Assembly: GCA_030998015.1 (NCBI GenBank)
Contig: JARWMV010000047.1
Coordinates: 47,688-111,687 of the forward strand
Reading direction: 5' to 3'
Origin: Ceratorhiza oryzae-sativae
Taxonomy: Eukaryota > Basidiomycota > Agaricomycetes > Cantharellales > Ceratobasidiaceae
DNA length: 64,000 nt
Made by a program: the position numbers and the translations under genes. Below are positions 45,322-57,307 of the stretch, piece after piece (position 1 is the stretch's first letter; every line of letters starts with the position of its first letter). A model generated the notes under the pieces. That model ran no database searches, was not told the origin of the DNA, and worked only from the letters and a program-made list of their open reading frames with translations.

Positions 45322-45681
45322 TAATCGGGGGCAAACGCTTGAATGCTCGCCATGCCCATTAAATACATGACTCTTCGTATGCCTGTTCCATAGGAGCTCT
45401 TGAATGCTCTTAAGCTTCCAACTATGCCTTCTTGTTAGAATTCAAGTAATTGAGATACCTTGCAGTGACGCCAGATCTCGCCTCCGAAAACGGTGCCCGC
45501 AGCTCATCATGGAAAAGTACAACTACACCGTCTCCACTTGCACAGGCAGATTGGACAGGCTCAAAGAGCAGCAGCTTCAAGCAGAAAGGGATCGATTTTG
45601 GATCATCAGCCGGTAGTTACAAAACGATATTCAGCGCATAGACGACTAGCCATCAACCAATCCGCGCTTCGTGATAGCCAT
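45322..45681. other. Convergent intergenic region
   Basis: Between the stop of the terpene synthase and the stop of the xylanase, which point at each other. A 35-codon frame at about 45510 begins with an ATG and looks like chance. Confidence 0.45.
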
Positions 45682-47191
45682 CTAGGAGAGAGCAGCGATG
45701 ATGGCGTTGTACGCGGCCTTCTTCTGGAAGTTGCCGTCGAACAAGAGCGGGTTGGAACCACTGCGCCACGAGTCCTTGTCGGAGGTACCCCAAACCTTTT
45801 CGTATGAAGATTAGCAAATGAAGGAGACATATTTGGAGAGAAGGATGGCTTACCGTGATACCGACGCACTTCGGGGTGTTGAGGCAGGCCCTGACAACGG
45901 TCACGTAATCGTTGGCTATATTGCCATTTTTCAGTCAATAAATCCCTGGTCACGAATAAAGAAACGCTTACAAGGTGCGTTAGCGATGTCGAGCTCGGTG
46001 ATGGCAACATCGCATCCGGTGGAAGCGGCCTTCTGGAGAGCGGCCTGGACTCCGCCCGCGCCACCAGCCTGCAGCTCCGTTTAGCACGAGAGTATAATGA
46101 TGACCGAATAAAAAATATCACTCACAGACAAGTGAGTCTGGGAGCCAATTCCGTCAATGGGCACACCAGCAGCCTTCTTTTGGTTGACCAAGTTGACGAG
46201 TCCGTTCAACTTAGCGTTGACGGAGTCGAGGTTGTAGTCCTGGCGAAAAGCTGTTAGTTTCATTGGGTGATATTGGGTGGGAATATATGCATACGTTGAT
46301 GTAGAGCTTCGCGTTGCTAACAAGTACTAAGTTAGTTGGGGGTAAAGGGGGGTATAGAATTATACGTACCCGTCCGCGGCACGGGCAGCCTTGAAAGCGA
46401 CATCGACAAAGTCTGGGCGGAAAGTCAGTGGATACTCCGGCTGTGTAGTAGTCTCATAGCTCACTGTTGCCGAGACGCTGAGAGAAAACGGAGCTACGGA
46501 GCGAGCCGTCCTCGTTGAAGATCTCGTTGACGACATCCCAAGCGTAGATCTTTCCCTTGTAACGAGCGCCAATGGTCGAAATGTGGTTTTGAATGACGGT
46601 GGTCAAGGTGTTGCCGTCACCAATGCTAGATACCCAAGACGGGAGCTGGGAGTGCCAGACGACTAGAATGCATATGGTGAGAAATAGTAACTTGACATTG
46701 GACATTAAGACTCACAGGTGTGGCCGCGAACGAGCTTTCCGTTGCTCTGAGCAAAGTTGACGACGGCATCAAATCCTCCGAAGCTGAAGCTACCACGCTA
46801 TACCAAAAATTGTCCGGTCAGTGACGGCTTGAAAGCTCGGTCGAACAAACAAACCGAAGGCTCAATCGGTTGCCATTCTGTTTTGGAGTTTATCAGTTGG
46901 CGACACTTAAATGAGCCCCGGTAGACACTCACTAGCACTGTTCTCGGGTGTGACAGCACCAAATTCGGTCTTGAGAATGTTGACGTTTTGCGAGTTGGAC
47001 AGGAGGTTGGAATCAGCGATGGAGCCAAAGTATTTCTTGCCTAGAGGGTAATAGTTTAGGTTAATCAGCAGAGTCACGTCTCACGAGCTGTTAAAGGGCC
47101 TACCCTTGGCCTTGAACTTGGCGTCGAGCTGACCGAAGACGACCGGGGAGGCGGCCAATGCAGAGACGAAGACAGCGGCAGTGAAACGCAT
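45682..47191 (-). CDS. Secreted endo-1,4-beta-xylanase, GH10
   Basis: Hydrolyses internal beta-1,4 bonds of plant cell-wall xylan, outside the cell. A signal peptide ([20 protein letters not shown]) starts the protein, followed directly by the catalytic barrel and no carbohydrate-binding module. Blocks in order: [39 protein letters not shown]. The acid/base Glu is in [12 protein letters not shown], and [11 protein letters not shown] and GIGSQTHLS follow. The nucleophile Glu is in ITELDIANA and [10 protein letters not shown] closes the barrel. About ten short introns; none breaks the frame. Typical of plant-degrading or plant-associated fungi. Confidence 0.95.
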
Positions 47192-48588
47192 GTTGAAAAC
47201 CGAGTAAGAGTCGAATTGAGCGAGCTGGGTGAGTTCACAAACGAGTTGGTTGGGTTGGAATGGAGGAAATGTCTAGCCATTTTATACCTCTGCGGTTGTT
47301 GGAACGGAAAAATAGCTAGCACACCACCGTTCTGCATGTCCGACGGAAGTACTTTACTCCAAACATTCTTGTCCTAGGAACCGTATGGTAGTAAATGGCT
47401 AGGCGTGTATCCAAGTCACAAGCGTTGAGCTCGTCAGCTGAGAAAAGGCTTTGAAATGCTCGGATGAGCGAATGGGGTTATGGTGACGACAGTTCCGAAC
47501 CCAAGAGACCATCGTTGTAGGGATCTAGCACGGTTCTTGGCAAAACGTGTCAGGACCGTGACCTCCAAAATGAGGTCGGGAAGTAGTAAGCTGGCGACGA
47601 TTGATCCGAAGGAGACCCCATGGGGCATGCAACCTAGTTTCCTCAAGAAGCCAGGCGTAAAAATGTTGAGCCAGAGTCGCAAGCGACCAGAAATCGCAGC
47701 CGAATATGGGTAAATAAATTAGACGATACTTGCGCAGCATCGCGTGCGCTCGGTCTTAACGCGGAGTCTACGAGTGCCGAAGATTAACCAGTCCACGGGA
47801 CAGGCTCAACTCAGTCATCATGCGAGCTAATGCTGGCAAACACTCGAGATGTGTCGATCTTACTTCTGGATGAGGTGATTGCAGGCAGGTGACATGTCAA
47901 TCTGCTTAACTAACACTAGGAACTCGACAACCATCAATGGAACACAGCACCAACAATCGGCTCTAACTCTCCTGTTGATGTTTTACCCCAGTTTGCAGTC
48001 ATGTGGGTGGGTAGCCTAGACTGCTCATTCGTACCCTTTCTCAACACAACCAATCGGTGCATTTCGCTCCCACGAGGAGTATTGGACTGTCAGACAACCT
48101 GGCGCTTCTATATCATGCGGATGCCGTGATAGAATTATATTTTTACCAGATCACCAAGTCTTTGTTCTCACCTTGCGGATAAAAAAAGTGGACTCGGACT
48201 GTGCTAGCTCCCTTGGTCTAAGGGCGTGACGTGCGGGGGGACTAGCTCGGATGATCCATTCGGCCGCCACGACAAAAATGCTCACCTCCGTCGGTCCGTA
48301 CTGTCCCGTCTCGAACGTGGGCTACTGCGTATCTGTATCCAGGTTGACTTCGGAAACGTGTATGCGTGAGGCGCATGAGTCACCTGTCGATACGGCTCGC
48401 ACAAAGCCGTGAAAGCAAATAGTGCTTCAATGTAACTACACCTTTTCAATACACGCCCAGGCATTCATACTTGAAGGGTTCCTCTCTTAAGGGCTTTGGG
48501 TCGTCTAAACCGATGGTTATGTGGACTCTCCACGGGTGCAATTTCGGTTTCAGAATGGAAGTCAGGGTGGTATTATTTTACACTTGTG
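47192..48588. other. Intergenic, no gene seen
   Basis: Separates the xylanase start from the 3' end of the first adenosine deaminase gene. No supported gene. It should include the xylanase promoter. Confidence 0.45.
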
Positions 48589-50872
48589 CTACAAGCCGTC
48601 GTATTGTTTAACCAGATTGTCAATAAATACGAACCATTGTTTTTCCCAATGGGCCAAAGCGTTGGTTTTGCTAACTGGGGCTAACAGCGAGTGCTGGGGG
48701 ACAAGTCAACATGAGCTATGGGCTGTTAGGCAGGTACCAACCTCCAGACTCTTCCTGGCCATTTGCCCTAAGCTGAGCAAACTGGTCGCTTCGCTTGCAA
48801 CAATTACCTGGATTTTGATGAATTAGCCGCGTATGTTAATAGGTGAGCGCGAACATGTACCTGATAGAAGTCGAAGGAAAGCGTCAAATTCCCAAATATG
48901 GAAGGGTCGTCAGGTCCCAGTACGACCGTGAGGCCGTTATTAAGAAGAACTGGCAGCGGATGTGTGGGCATAGACGATGTTAGCCTCTGTACGTTTGTCA
49001 AACACATGCTTCAACTTTGAGATTCAGGCACACACTCACCAGAATCTCGTTTGAGATTGGGCAAACTTCAATTGCGATCCCTTGCTCTTTCCATTTCTGT
49101 ATCAGTAGTGAGTGCTTGGCTAGAGAGAAGCCGCAGGAAATTATTAAGTCGAACAAGATATTCGAGCAATCCAGTAGCTCACCCATGGCCAATCCGCTTT
49201 GTCCCGAGAAGTATAGCATCGTAGAGATTGTTGCCTACGTCTCCCCCGTCGTCAAGGGTTTCTCCCTTGAAATAACGAGCGTCGATATCAAGATTCATAT
49301 TGGCTAACCGGTTTTGAGCATACCGCATGAAAAATAAATGGGATATCCAATCCTCGTCTCCTCGCTTCGTCTCGGAACGCAAGGAGAGACTCGGCATAAT
49401 AAAGCAACGGCCGGCCGGTATCCTCATGAACAACCAAATCAAACCCTCAGGTTTACCCCCAATATCAGGCGGAGTATGATGAATGAAATTAAGGCCTTAC
49501 CAGCGACGATATGAGGGAATTCCTGTTTGAGTTTCATGCAGTCTTCGTAATACCAAGTCATCTGCTCGTTCGTCATGAAACGAAGGGCAGTATATATAAT
49601 CTGTCGAAATTGACCAGCTCATATTCAGGGTCATGATATGTTGTGGGTCAATATTCATTTACCTTGGCACCAAAGAAATCATCCTCTCGACCGCGCTCTC
49701 TCATAAGCGCTTTAGTCTCATTCACAGCCTCTTCAAACATAATGATCCAGTCGCGATGTTCCATATTCTTGGAACTGTCCTCATGAATGCCGAACCTAAT
49801 CGGCGAACATATAGATTAGCCCTCAATCCGCGTCCAAGTCAAATTACCATTACCGGGGGAACCCGAATCGTATTTCTAGATAGGAGATTCGTCTTCTGCT
49901 GCGGCTAACATTACCTGACGTTGGTATGATTTGGCAATAGGCTGATGTCGCATAATACTCTGGCTTCTGGTCAGGGCACAACTCAAGCGAGCGTTACGCC
50001 TGCATACCTCCACAACGCCGAAAGTAGATTGGAACTTCTTCCAGATCTGCTTTTTGAAATCCAGTATCTCGCTAATAGCATAATATCAGACCTCACCTTT
50101 GCGGAAGTAATATACTCAGCGTATGCCTCTCCGAGATCTATCATCATTGAACTTATCACCCACTTGTCGAATGCTTCGGGGCCGCCTAACGCAAATTCCC
50201 GCCGAGCTCGAATCAATGGCACCCAGTCGCCCGGTGCGTAATCATGGGCGGTGAGCGAAGGCTTGTTTGCATAGAGTGCAGCAATTTCCGGCGTCAACGC
50301 TTCGAAGTTGGGAGACGGAAGCGGCGAATCAGGTATCATGTGTGCAGGGACACGGATGTACATGTTTGGATATTCAAGCGCGAGCATGTAGAGGAATTTT
50401 GCGTCGTACCTGCTCAAGTGTGATGGCTTAGATTTGTCAAAATACAAATGCGAACGTACATCGCGTCCATATGGCCGTGCAACATTGCACCTTTCGGCAT
50501 CTATTTTCGTCAGGTCGAGATTATTGATCTAGCGGGGCCAAAATGGGCCTTGCCTTTTTCACGATTTGATAGAGTTCGGTTTTCGCTGTTTGGCAGCACG
50601 TCAACGGACACATTGCTACTATCAACGCATCAGTCACCCGGCTCACCTATCGTATCTTTTGCGACCAAAAACTCCATTCCGGGATACATGAGTTTGTTAG
50701 TATCTGAGCTCCAGATCACATCGGCTTCGCGGGCCCGTAGCTTTCGCACGATCTCACACGCTGCTAGCTCTTGTGGAGTTGCACGCGCAATGACCTCTCC
50801 ATCGAATCGAAGAGCACGCTCCCGGGATATCAAATCTTGACGTCGGCAAAGATAATCGTCAAAGTCGGACAT
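48589..50872 (-). CDS. Adenosine deaminase, ADGF/ADA2-like, copy A
   Basis: Amidohydrolase-fold enzyme deaminating adenosine to inosine. Starts MSDFDDYLCRRQDLISRERA; no signal peptide is visible, so a cytosolic location is likely. Zinc motif HGHMDAM (HxH) is split by an intron. Then come the central ARREFALGGPEAFDKW block, the HAGETLDDG motif, GTKRIGHGFSLAKH and the CPISNEIL motif. LLNNGLTVVLGPDDPSIFGN supplies the paired Asp. The C terminus is rebuilt from three exons, ending FIDNLVKQYDGL. About a dozen introns, several of them very short. Members of this branch are usually secreted growth-factor-like deaminases in animals, but fungi have intracellular forms. The neighbour at 51204-53476 is a paralogue. 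Confidence 0.9.
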
Positions 50873-51203
50873 ATTCGAATGTAAGAGTGGGGGGGGGTGC
50901 TCTAGAGGCTATACTCTAAGTCTTTCCACACGGAATTGACGAGTCAATATAGCCAGCGTCGAGTCAGAATTGCCCTGGTATAATCGGCTGCGCTTTTCCT
51001 GGCTCCGAATCACATCGTCAACCGGCATGGCCGATTATGCCACATGGTTTGCCTGCCCCGAATTCGCTTGTGATGTGCAAGGGAAAGCGGGGCATGATCA
51101 CGTGATACACTTCGGAAAGATATCTGTATGAAGGAGCATGGGGCGCAGAAAGGATTAATCATTTAAATTGAACAGATTCAGTGATATAAAACAGAGCGCA
51201 TCT
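50873..51203. promoter_or_regulatory. Region between the two deaminase genes
   Basis: 331 bases between copy A's start and copy B's stop. A CACGTG at 51099-51104 lies about 230 bases upstream of the copy A ATG. It probably contains the promoter of copy A. Confidence 0.4.
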
Positions 51204-53476
51204 TTACGCAGGATGATTTGCGACCAACTCATTGACAAATGCCTGCCATCGTTTCTCCCACAGCTGGATAGCTTGATTCTTATCCGGCTCGTCAAGAGAA
51301 GAGTACTAGGCAAGATATTAATCTAGAAAATGATTTTGGTTTCATGCATAGCGAGGCCTACCTCAAGACTGTGCCTGGCAAGCTGCTTTAAACTCAAGAG
51401 GCTCGTTATTTCACTGGCTACAATTACCTGGAGAACGGCTTGAATCGGAGCCATCTGTATCATGGGGTGAGTTTCTCACCTGATAAAAGTCAAAAGAGAG
51501 GCCCATGTTGCCAAACACTGACGGGTCGTCAGGGCAAAGCGCCACCGAGACACCATTATTGAGAAGCACGGGCAATGGATGCATGGGCATCGAGGACGTA
51601 AGTCGCTATACACAAACTTTATTAGCGCAAGTGGATCCATTCTAGATACCATGCGTACTAAAATCTCGTTTGATATAGGACAAACTTCGATCGCGACTCC
51701 ACGCTCCTTGCACATCTGAATCAGAAGAGGATGTTTAGCCAAGGAAAAGCTACGCCGAAAATCTTCAGTATATGGAATGTATGAATTTGACAACTTACCC
51801 GTGTCCGATACGTTTGGTTCCTAGAAGCAATGCGTCGTACAAGTTGCTATCGGCTACACCACCATCATCTAGTGTTTCTCCCTGCAAACTCCAGGTTTGA
51901 ATCAGCATTCCCACGGATTAGACAACCGACATACTGCATGAAAGATGAATGGAATATCCAGGCCGCGCTTCTTGGTCTCAGCTTGGAAACCAAGCAGGGA
52001 CTCTATGTAGTAGATAAGCGGATACCCAGTATCCTCTTGTGCGACCAGATCGAAGCCTAACTTGCTACCATATGAGTAACTACATTAAACTCACGACGGA
52101 AATTAGCCTGCCCGCAATGAGTTGAGGAAACTCAGCCTTGAGGTCCATACACTCTTGAAGATACCAAGCAAGCTGCTGATTGTCGATTATGCGAAGGGTG
52201 GTATAGATCACCTATCGAATGGATGAGGATAATACCAGGCAAGATCCGGCAATTAGAATACCTTGGCACCAACAAACTCGTCTTCTCGCCCTTGGCCCGC
52301 CATCTCCTTCCTGACTTCTTCAATCGCCTGATTGAACAGAAGCAGCCACTCTCGATGAACGAGATCCTCAGAGCCGTTCTTACGGACCCCGACCCTGCCG
52401 TTGTTGTAAGCGACAAGAACACACGTAGGTCTAGGCTAAGACGCACTTGTAGAAAAAGTTGACTCGGAGTTCAACATAGGATATGCCATCCTCAATAGAG
52501 GAGAGCAGAACTTGACGCATGTACGCTTTTAGAATCGGCTCGTAACGGATAATCCCCTATTTGAGTCATCAAAGCGCGAAAATGACAGCCAGATAGAATA
52601 TCTTACACCTGCCACACCAAACGTCGAGCGAAATTTCTCCCAGATCTAACGGGCGGTATTTGTGAGTATGAGCCAACTCAGCGAACGCAAGAAAAGGTAC
52701 CTTGACGGACGTGTTGTAATCTACGTATGCCTCCCGAGGATTGATCGTCATCGACCCGATGATCCATTTATCAAACGCCTCTGGTCCACCAAACCGGAAT
52801 TCGCGCCGAGCTGTGCTTAGCGGAACCCAGGATTCTGGTATATACGAGTCTGAAGTCAAGTCCACAGCGCTCGCGTTCTGCGCTGTCGCTTCTGAAGATA
52901 GAGGTTTGAACTGGGGAACAGGGAACGAAGCCGAGGCCGATGTGAAGGGCGAAGAAACCCGAATGTGCATGTTGGGATATTCGAGTGCCGTTTTGTAGAG
53001 GAAAGAGGCGTCGCACCTGAACGTGTTTCCCATAAGTCAACGGAAGCAGTCAACTTGGTGGTTTAGCTCACATCGCGTCCATGTGACCATGTAGGATTCC
53101 ACCTTTGGGCATCTGCAAACCGTTGGGTTTGGATACCTTTGGACCAGCTCACATAAAACAGACCTTTTTGATAATTTTGTAGAGCTCAGTCTTTACTGAG
53201 ATATTTTACCAGAGTTGGACTCGTATTCAATTCGGGACTGCCGATACTCACGAATCGTCTCTTTTGCAATCAAAAACTCCATGCGGGATACATCAACTGG
53301 TCCGTGCTCGAGCTCCATACATCTCTTGTCTCTCTCGCCTTGATATCGCGAATAACCGCCGCGGCTCGGTTCTCCTGGTTGGTAGCATTGGCAATCGCAG
53401 CAGAATCAAATCGCAGAGCTCGTTCCGACGCGATCAGGTCCGCCCGTTTTTGTTTGTATGCTTCTAGTGTAGTCAT
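51204..53476 (-). CDS. Adenosine deaminase, ADGF/ADA2-like, copy B
   Basis: Paralogue of copy A, same strand, same exon order. Starts MTTLEAYKQKRADLIASERA. It carries HGHMDA, then CDASFLYKTALEYPNMHIR, a longer Ser/Ala-rich insertion than copy A, and ARREFRFGGPEAFDKWIIG. The GETLDDGG segment, the RIGHG-type site and CPISNEIL follow. The C-terminal block SVALCPDDPSVFGNMGLSF leads to a terminal exon ending LVANHPA and the stop at 51204-51206. All catalytic residues I can locate are conserved, so both copies should be active. The start is the first ATG in the frame. Confidence 0.9.
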
Positions 53477-54029
53477 TTAGCCCGAGTATGAAGTCCAAGT
53501 GTACAGTTCTAGAAATTCTGTTGGAGACTATGCGATTGAGGACAAGATAGAGACGATCGATCCAATCGATCGTGTTCAATAAGAACTTGTGGGAGTCAGT
53601 GGGTTTCATGAGTGTAATGAAACGAGGCGAAAAGGAGCCGAATGACACCGGTTATGGATGATGACTAATCATCACGTAGCATTACATTATTGTCGCTGCT
53701 GGAGGCTAGCTGACACAAGCCTGATCTATGCGAAAATCTTTTGGCCCGACAGCTGGAGCCCTCGATCAACGATGATACTATTTGAAGCATGGCATGACGT
53801 TGGTGGGTTTGCACGGATGGCATATGGATTGTGGTTATGTATTCCTGCTGTGCTCAAAAATCCCAAGACCCACATACCTGCTCTTGGTTTGCAATACACA
53901 TTCACTGGGATGAGGCCTTCTCACCTTGTTATCAGGTCTTGTCATTATTGTATCATAATTTGACTGCTACGACGACATTTCACTTTCCCATGGGCAACAA
54001 TATCACCAGCTAGCCCACTGGCTCGACAT
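53477..54029. other. Upstream of deaminase copy B
   Basis: A plus-strand frame at 53658-53963 is open and contains KNPKTHIPALGLQY, but has no supported start or splice and may be chance or an upstream exon of the next candidate gene. Confidence 0.35.
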
Positions 54030-55036
54030 GACACCAGCGTCCTAAGCATCAAGCAGTACCTCCAACAGCATACAGACATGATCAAGGAGGAAATGTCACG
54101 CCTCAACACCAACATCATCCAGGATGCGACTATGAAAGATTGGAAAGTCATGCGCACCGTGTACACTATTCGGTTCCGAGAGCGACAAGAGATTTGGTCC
54201 GCGAGCAACAACAGAGAGCTTGGAATGCCCTTTTTGTGAGCTAAGGACATAATCGGTGAGTGGGCATTCAGTTGTATCTAGTAAAGCATTTGATTTATAT
54301 TGGGTTTCAGGTCATACAGCCTGTTCAAGGCCATACGAAAGGCAAGCGCAGCTTGCCAGCCAACCCAATCGAGGCTTGCTAAAGTAAGCATATGCCCAAA
54401 GGTCCACTTTTTCATGCCCATTTTGACGCGATGTAGGCTATTTCAACATTATCGCATAGGATCTAAACTAGCCCTCCACAATTTCCCCCAGGGGTGATCC
54501 GGCGTACCTTCTTCAGCTCACTCTGGACCAGCCAAAGATGCACATTTGTGCTCCTTCCAGCTTGAATAGTACCACTCAACTTCCACCCCAAATTTGTCAC
54601 CTCTTACAGACGATCTAGTTCAGCAAAACGCGAATAATGCGGGTTTAACCTCATCCGACTATGTGTCCAACTCCTGGAACCCTCTGCTGCGCGACGAGAC
54701 CAATCATCAAACAAACTCGGTGGCAAGGATGGCTTTGAACGGATCGTGAGCTCGATGAGGATCACTGCTAAAGAGGCGCATGTCCAACGCTGTACGACGA
54801 CCCTGGCAAGCCCTAAAACAGGTTTCATTTCGCATACAACGACCGGGTGTTTGCAGATCTGGTCCAAGTTTGACGAGGTTTTCGATTTGACTTTGGTATT
54901 TCGTAGCAAGTGTTTTGATGGCACCTTGCTGTTCCATACTTCAGAGATTAATGCTCAACGCCAGGTTATATATGCGACGATGCGGAATATCTTGGCTGAA
55001 GAAATGACCAAGGTTGGTCTAATGAATGCGCTCTAG
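54030..55036 (+). CDS. Unidentified candidate gene, several exons
   Basis: Open, protein-like segments follow each other on the plus strand. The first includes DMIKEEMSRLNTNIIQDATM and ends near REQEIW-type charged residues. A later one is Asn/Gln-rich (QQNANNAGLTSSDYVSNSWN). The last runs KTGFISHTTTGCLQIWSKF to a TAG at 55034-55036, ending TKVGLMNAL. An intron of 65 bases between the last two (donor GTGAGC near 54748, acceptor CAAG) keeps the frame. Earlier joins are uncertain and no start is fixed. No family recognised. Confidence 0.35.
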
Positions 55037-57307
55037 CGTGACTTGATATTCAAGTGGAAATATCATAGTACTCTTCATTGGAACCGAGGGAGAAACAGGA
55101 GGCTATGGCTCAGGGAGGGCCATTGGCTTGCCTTTATTGATGGCCTGCTAAATGACTGAACATAGCTGGCTTAACTATCCCAGACTTTAGCCTTACCTCG
55201 GAGCTCCCCCTGGCTGATTTTGCACGTATATATTACAGCAGGAAATTCAAAACTCGCTAATCGCCCTGACTCCCCAACCTTGAAGCATGTTGAGGTAATG
55301 ACATTGATTCTCTTGCCATGCGCTTCGTTCATTGATACGTCTCGCCCTTCTGGACTCCATGCCATGCTATCGCTGTGACCGTCAGACACAGCCAAGGACA
55401 CATGCTGGCATCGTTTCCAGCCCTCCAGGCTCACTCCATGGAGGGATTTATTGGGGTTAAACATTGATTCGCTCCAGCAAACCCAGTATAATGCTATACT
55501 GAGCATAAAGTTCATGTAGAAATGCATTTAAACCACTCTCGGTTTCACAGTTTCCGTGTGACTTGTATCCGCGCGTTGCGAGTTGAAGAGCTCACAAAAG
55601 GTATTGTAGGGACTGGGGGGGCAGTTGGCATATGGGCCTCATTGCACAGTCTCCGTTTTCCAGCCAAATTCTCGCATTTTGATTACATTATTATGCTTTG
55701 TATTTTTATCTTGTTTCATTTTTGTTTATACGAAGGGGCCGCTTCATTGGGAAACTTTCTGGTCGAATATTGCAACTGAACGTCAGTCCAGCTCTCCTGC
55801 CCGCAGTCCGAAGGTTATCGTAGCGTTTTGGGAAGGATGAGGAAGGTATATATTTACCTCAACGATTGGCGTCATCACAAGCATACAGGTGTTGTATGTT
55901 TGAGGCTTGATTCCGAGGGCGCGAGCCCTGCGACGGGTCAAACCTCTCAAACGCAATATATGGCATTGCGAGTCACGTTGCCGAATTCCACTGCAGCCGC
56001 TCATTCCGCGCTGGCCAGGTAATACGACCTCAACCGGGGCTGACAACATTGCCCGTTCCGTTTCCCTGCGGTCCGTCCCAACCTCCCCCGTCCTGGGTAA
56101 ACCTCCACCTCACCTTGCTTGGCCTCTCCTTTTTGAACCGCACTTACGACGGGCATGGATTTTCGGGTCGACTGAATAGATTGGAGTGCTTACTTCAGCT
56201 TGGGTAGCGGGCTCTCGTTGGCTCCCAGATCATGCATACGAGTTTCGTCTTGACCGAACCGTACGCACCATCTTATTCTTGCACACTATCCTTTTCGTTT
56301 TTCTACATGTCTTCTAGCCGACGGCCGTTATGCGAATCGCGACTCGAAGTATCGTATTTAGTAAATGACTTCCCGTAACGGCTAAAGCTAAGGCCAAGCT
56401 GCTCCAAAGCTGGAGGGATTACAACGCGGAGTAATCAGCCATTTGTACATTATAATTCCACCCAGACGGTAGCTTAGCATAGCCTAGGTTTAGTTCTTAT
56501 GGAAAGTCATCCAGTTTCGGAGTGATCGAGTTGAAGTGTGGGGATGAATATTCCTATAGGTAGTCCCGTATTTTATGATATGACATCCACCTTTATACGA
56601 GAATACCTGCGTTGGTAGAAAATTGGCCACTTAAAAGATGTTGATGATAAGCGTCTATTCCGTCGGATGGCACTCGAGCTTGTTGCCTCTTGCTCAGTAT
56701 GCAGGGGCCGTTGCCGGCTGAATAGTATCCTTGAAGTCCGGCTCGGCGCTCATATGCCGATTCCAGACTGGGGTCGATTCTAACTTGGGGTGATTGCACA
56801 CAAAACAAATCTGCTGGGGAGGCGCGCTTGTGTCTATATTTGGCACTCGATGCCACCATACTATTCTTGACCATATATTCACAATCACACGCCTGATCCC
56901 CAGCTACGTCATACCGCTCGAATTAGCATAGCTGACATAATCGCCTCGACGCAAACGTGGCTGAATTGACGTGGCTCGACTACGCTTGGATACGTGGGAC
57001 TGTCCGAGATGAGACATACAGACGTGTCCGAGTGTCCTTCGCGCCATTCAAATGTTCGCCAATTGAATCGTTCTCAGGACGTGGCGCTCTTGATTTGCCT
57101 GATCGAGTCTGCTGCCAATCACCCGCTCCTCGACGTATACCAAGAATATATCACATTTTCAGCAAAAACCTAAGCTAGGTAGGAAAGGAAAGAGTGGAAA
57201 TACAAGCGGGATGTCCTGTACGATTATTTATATAAACCAAACCACTCGTTCGAGTGGATATGTACAACATCGCATGCGATGACTCTAGGAGCGCAAAAAA
57301 GAGGGAA
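55037..57307. other. Intergenic region with inverted-repeat element
   Basis: No supported gene over about 2.3 kb, apart from the inverted-repeat element at 56363-56514. Frames here look like chance. Confidence 0.45.
56363..56514. mobile_element. About 150-bp element with imperfect terminal inverted repeats
   Basis: The left end reads AATGACTTCCCGTAACGGCT and the right end in reverse complement GATGACTTTCCATAAGAACT; both continue into CTAAA and CTA.GGC. The termini match those at 13218-13290 and 24186-24411. It is non-coding. Confidence 0.6.

Noticed and set aside
53945..54250. Minus-strand membrane-like frame
   Set aside because: The opposite strand carries the more protein-like segments and this frame has no start or splice support.
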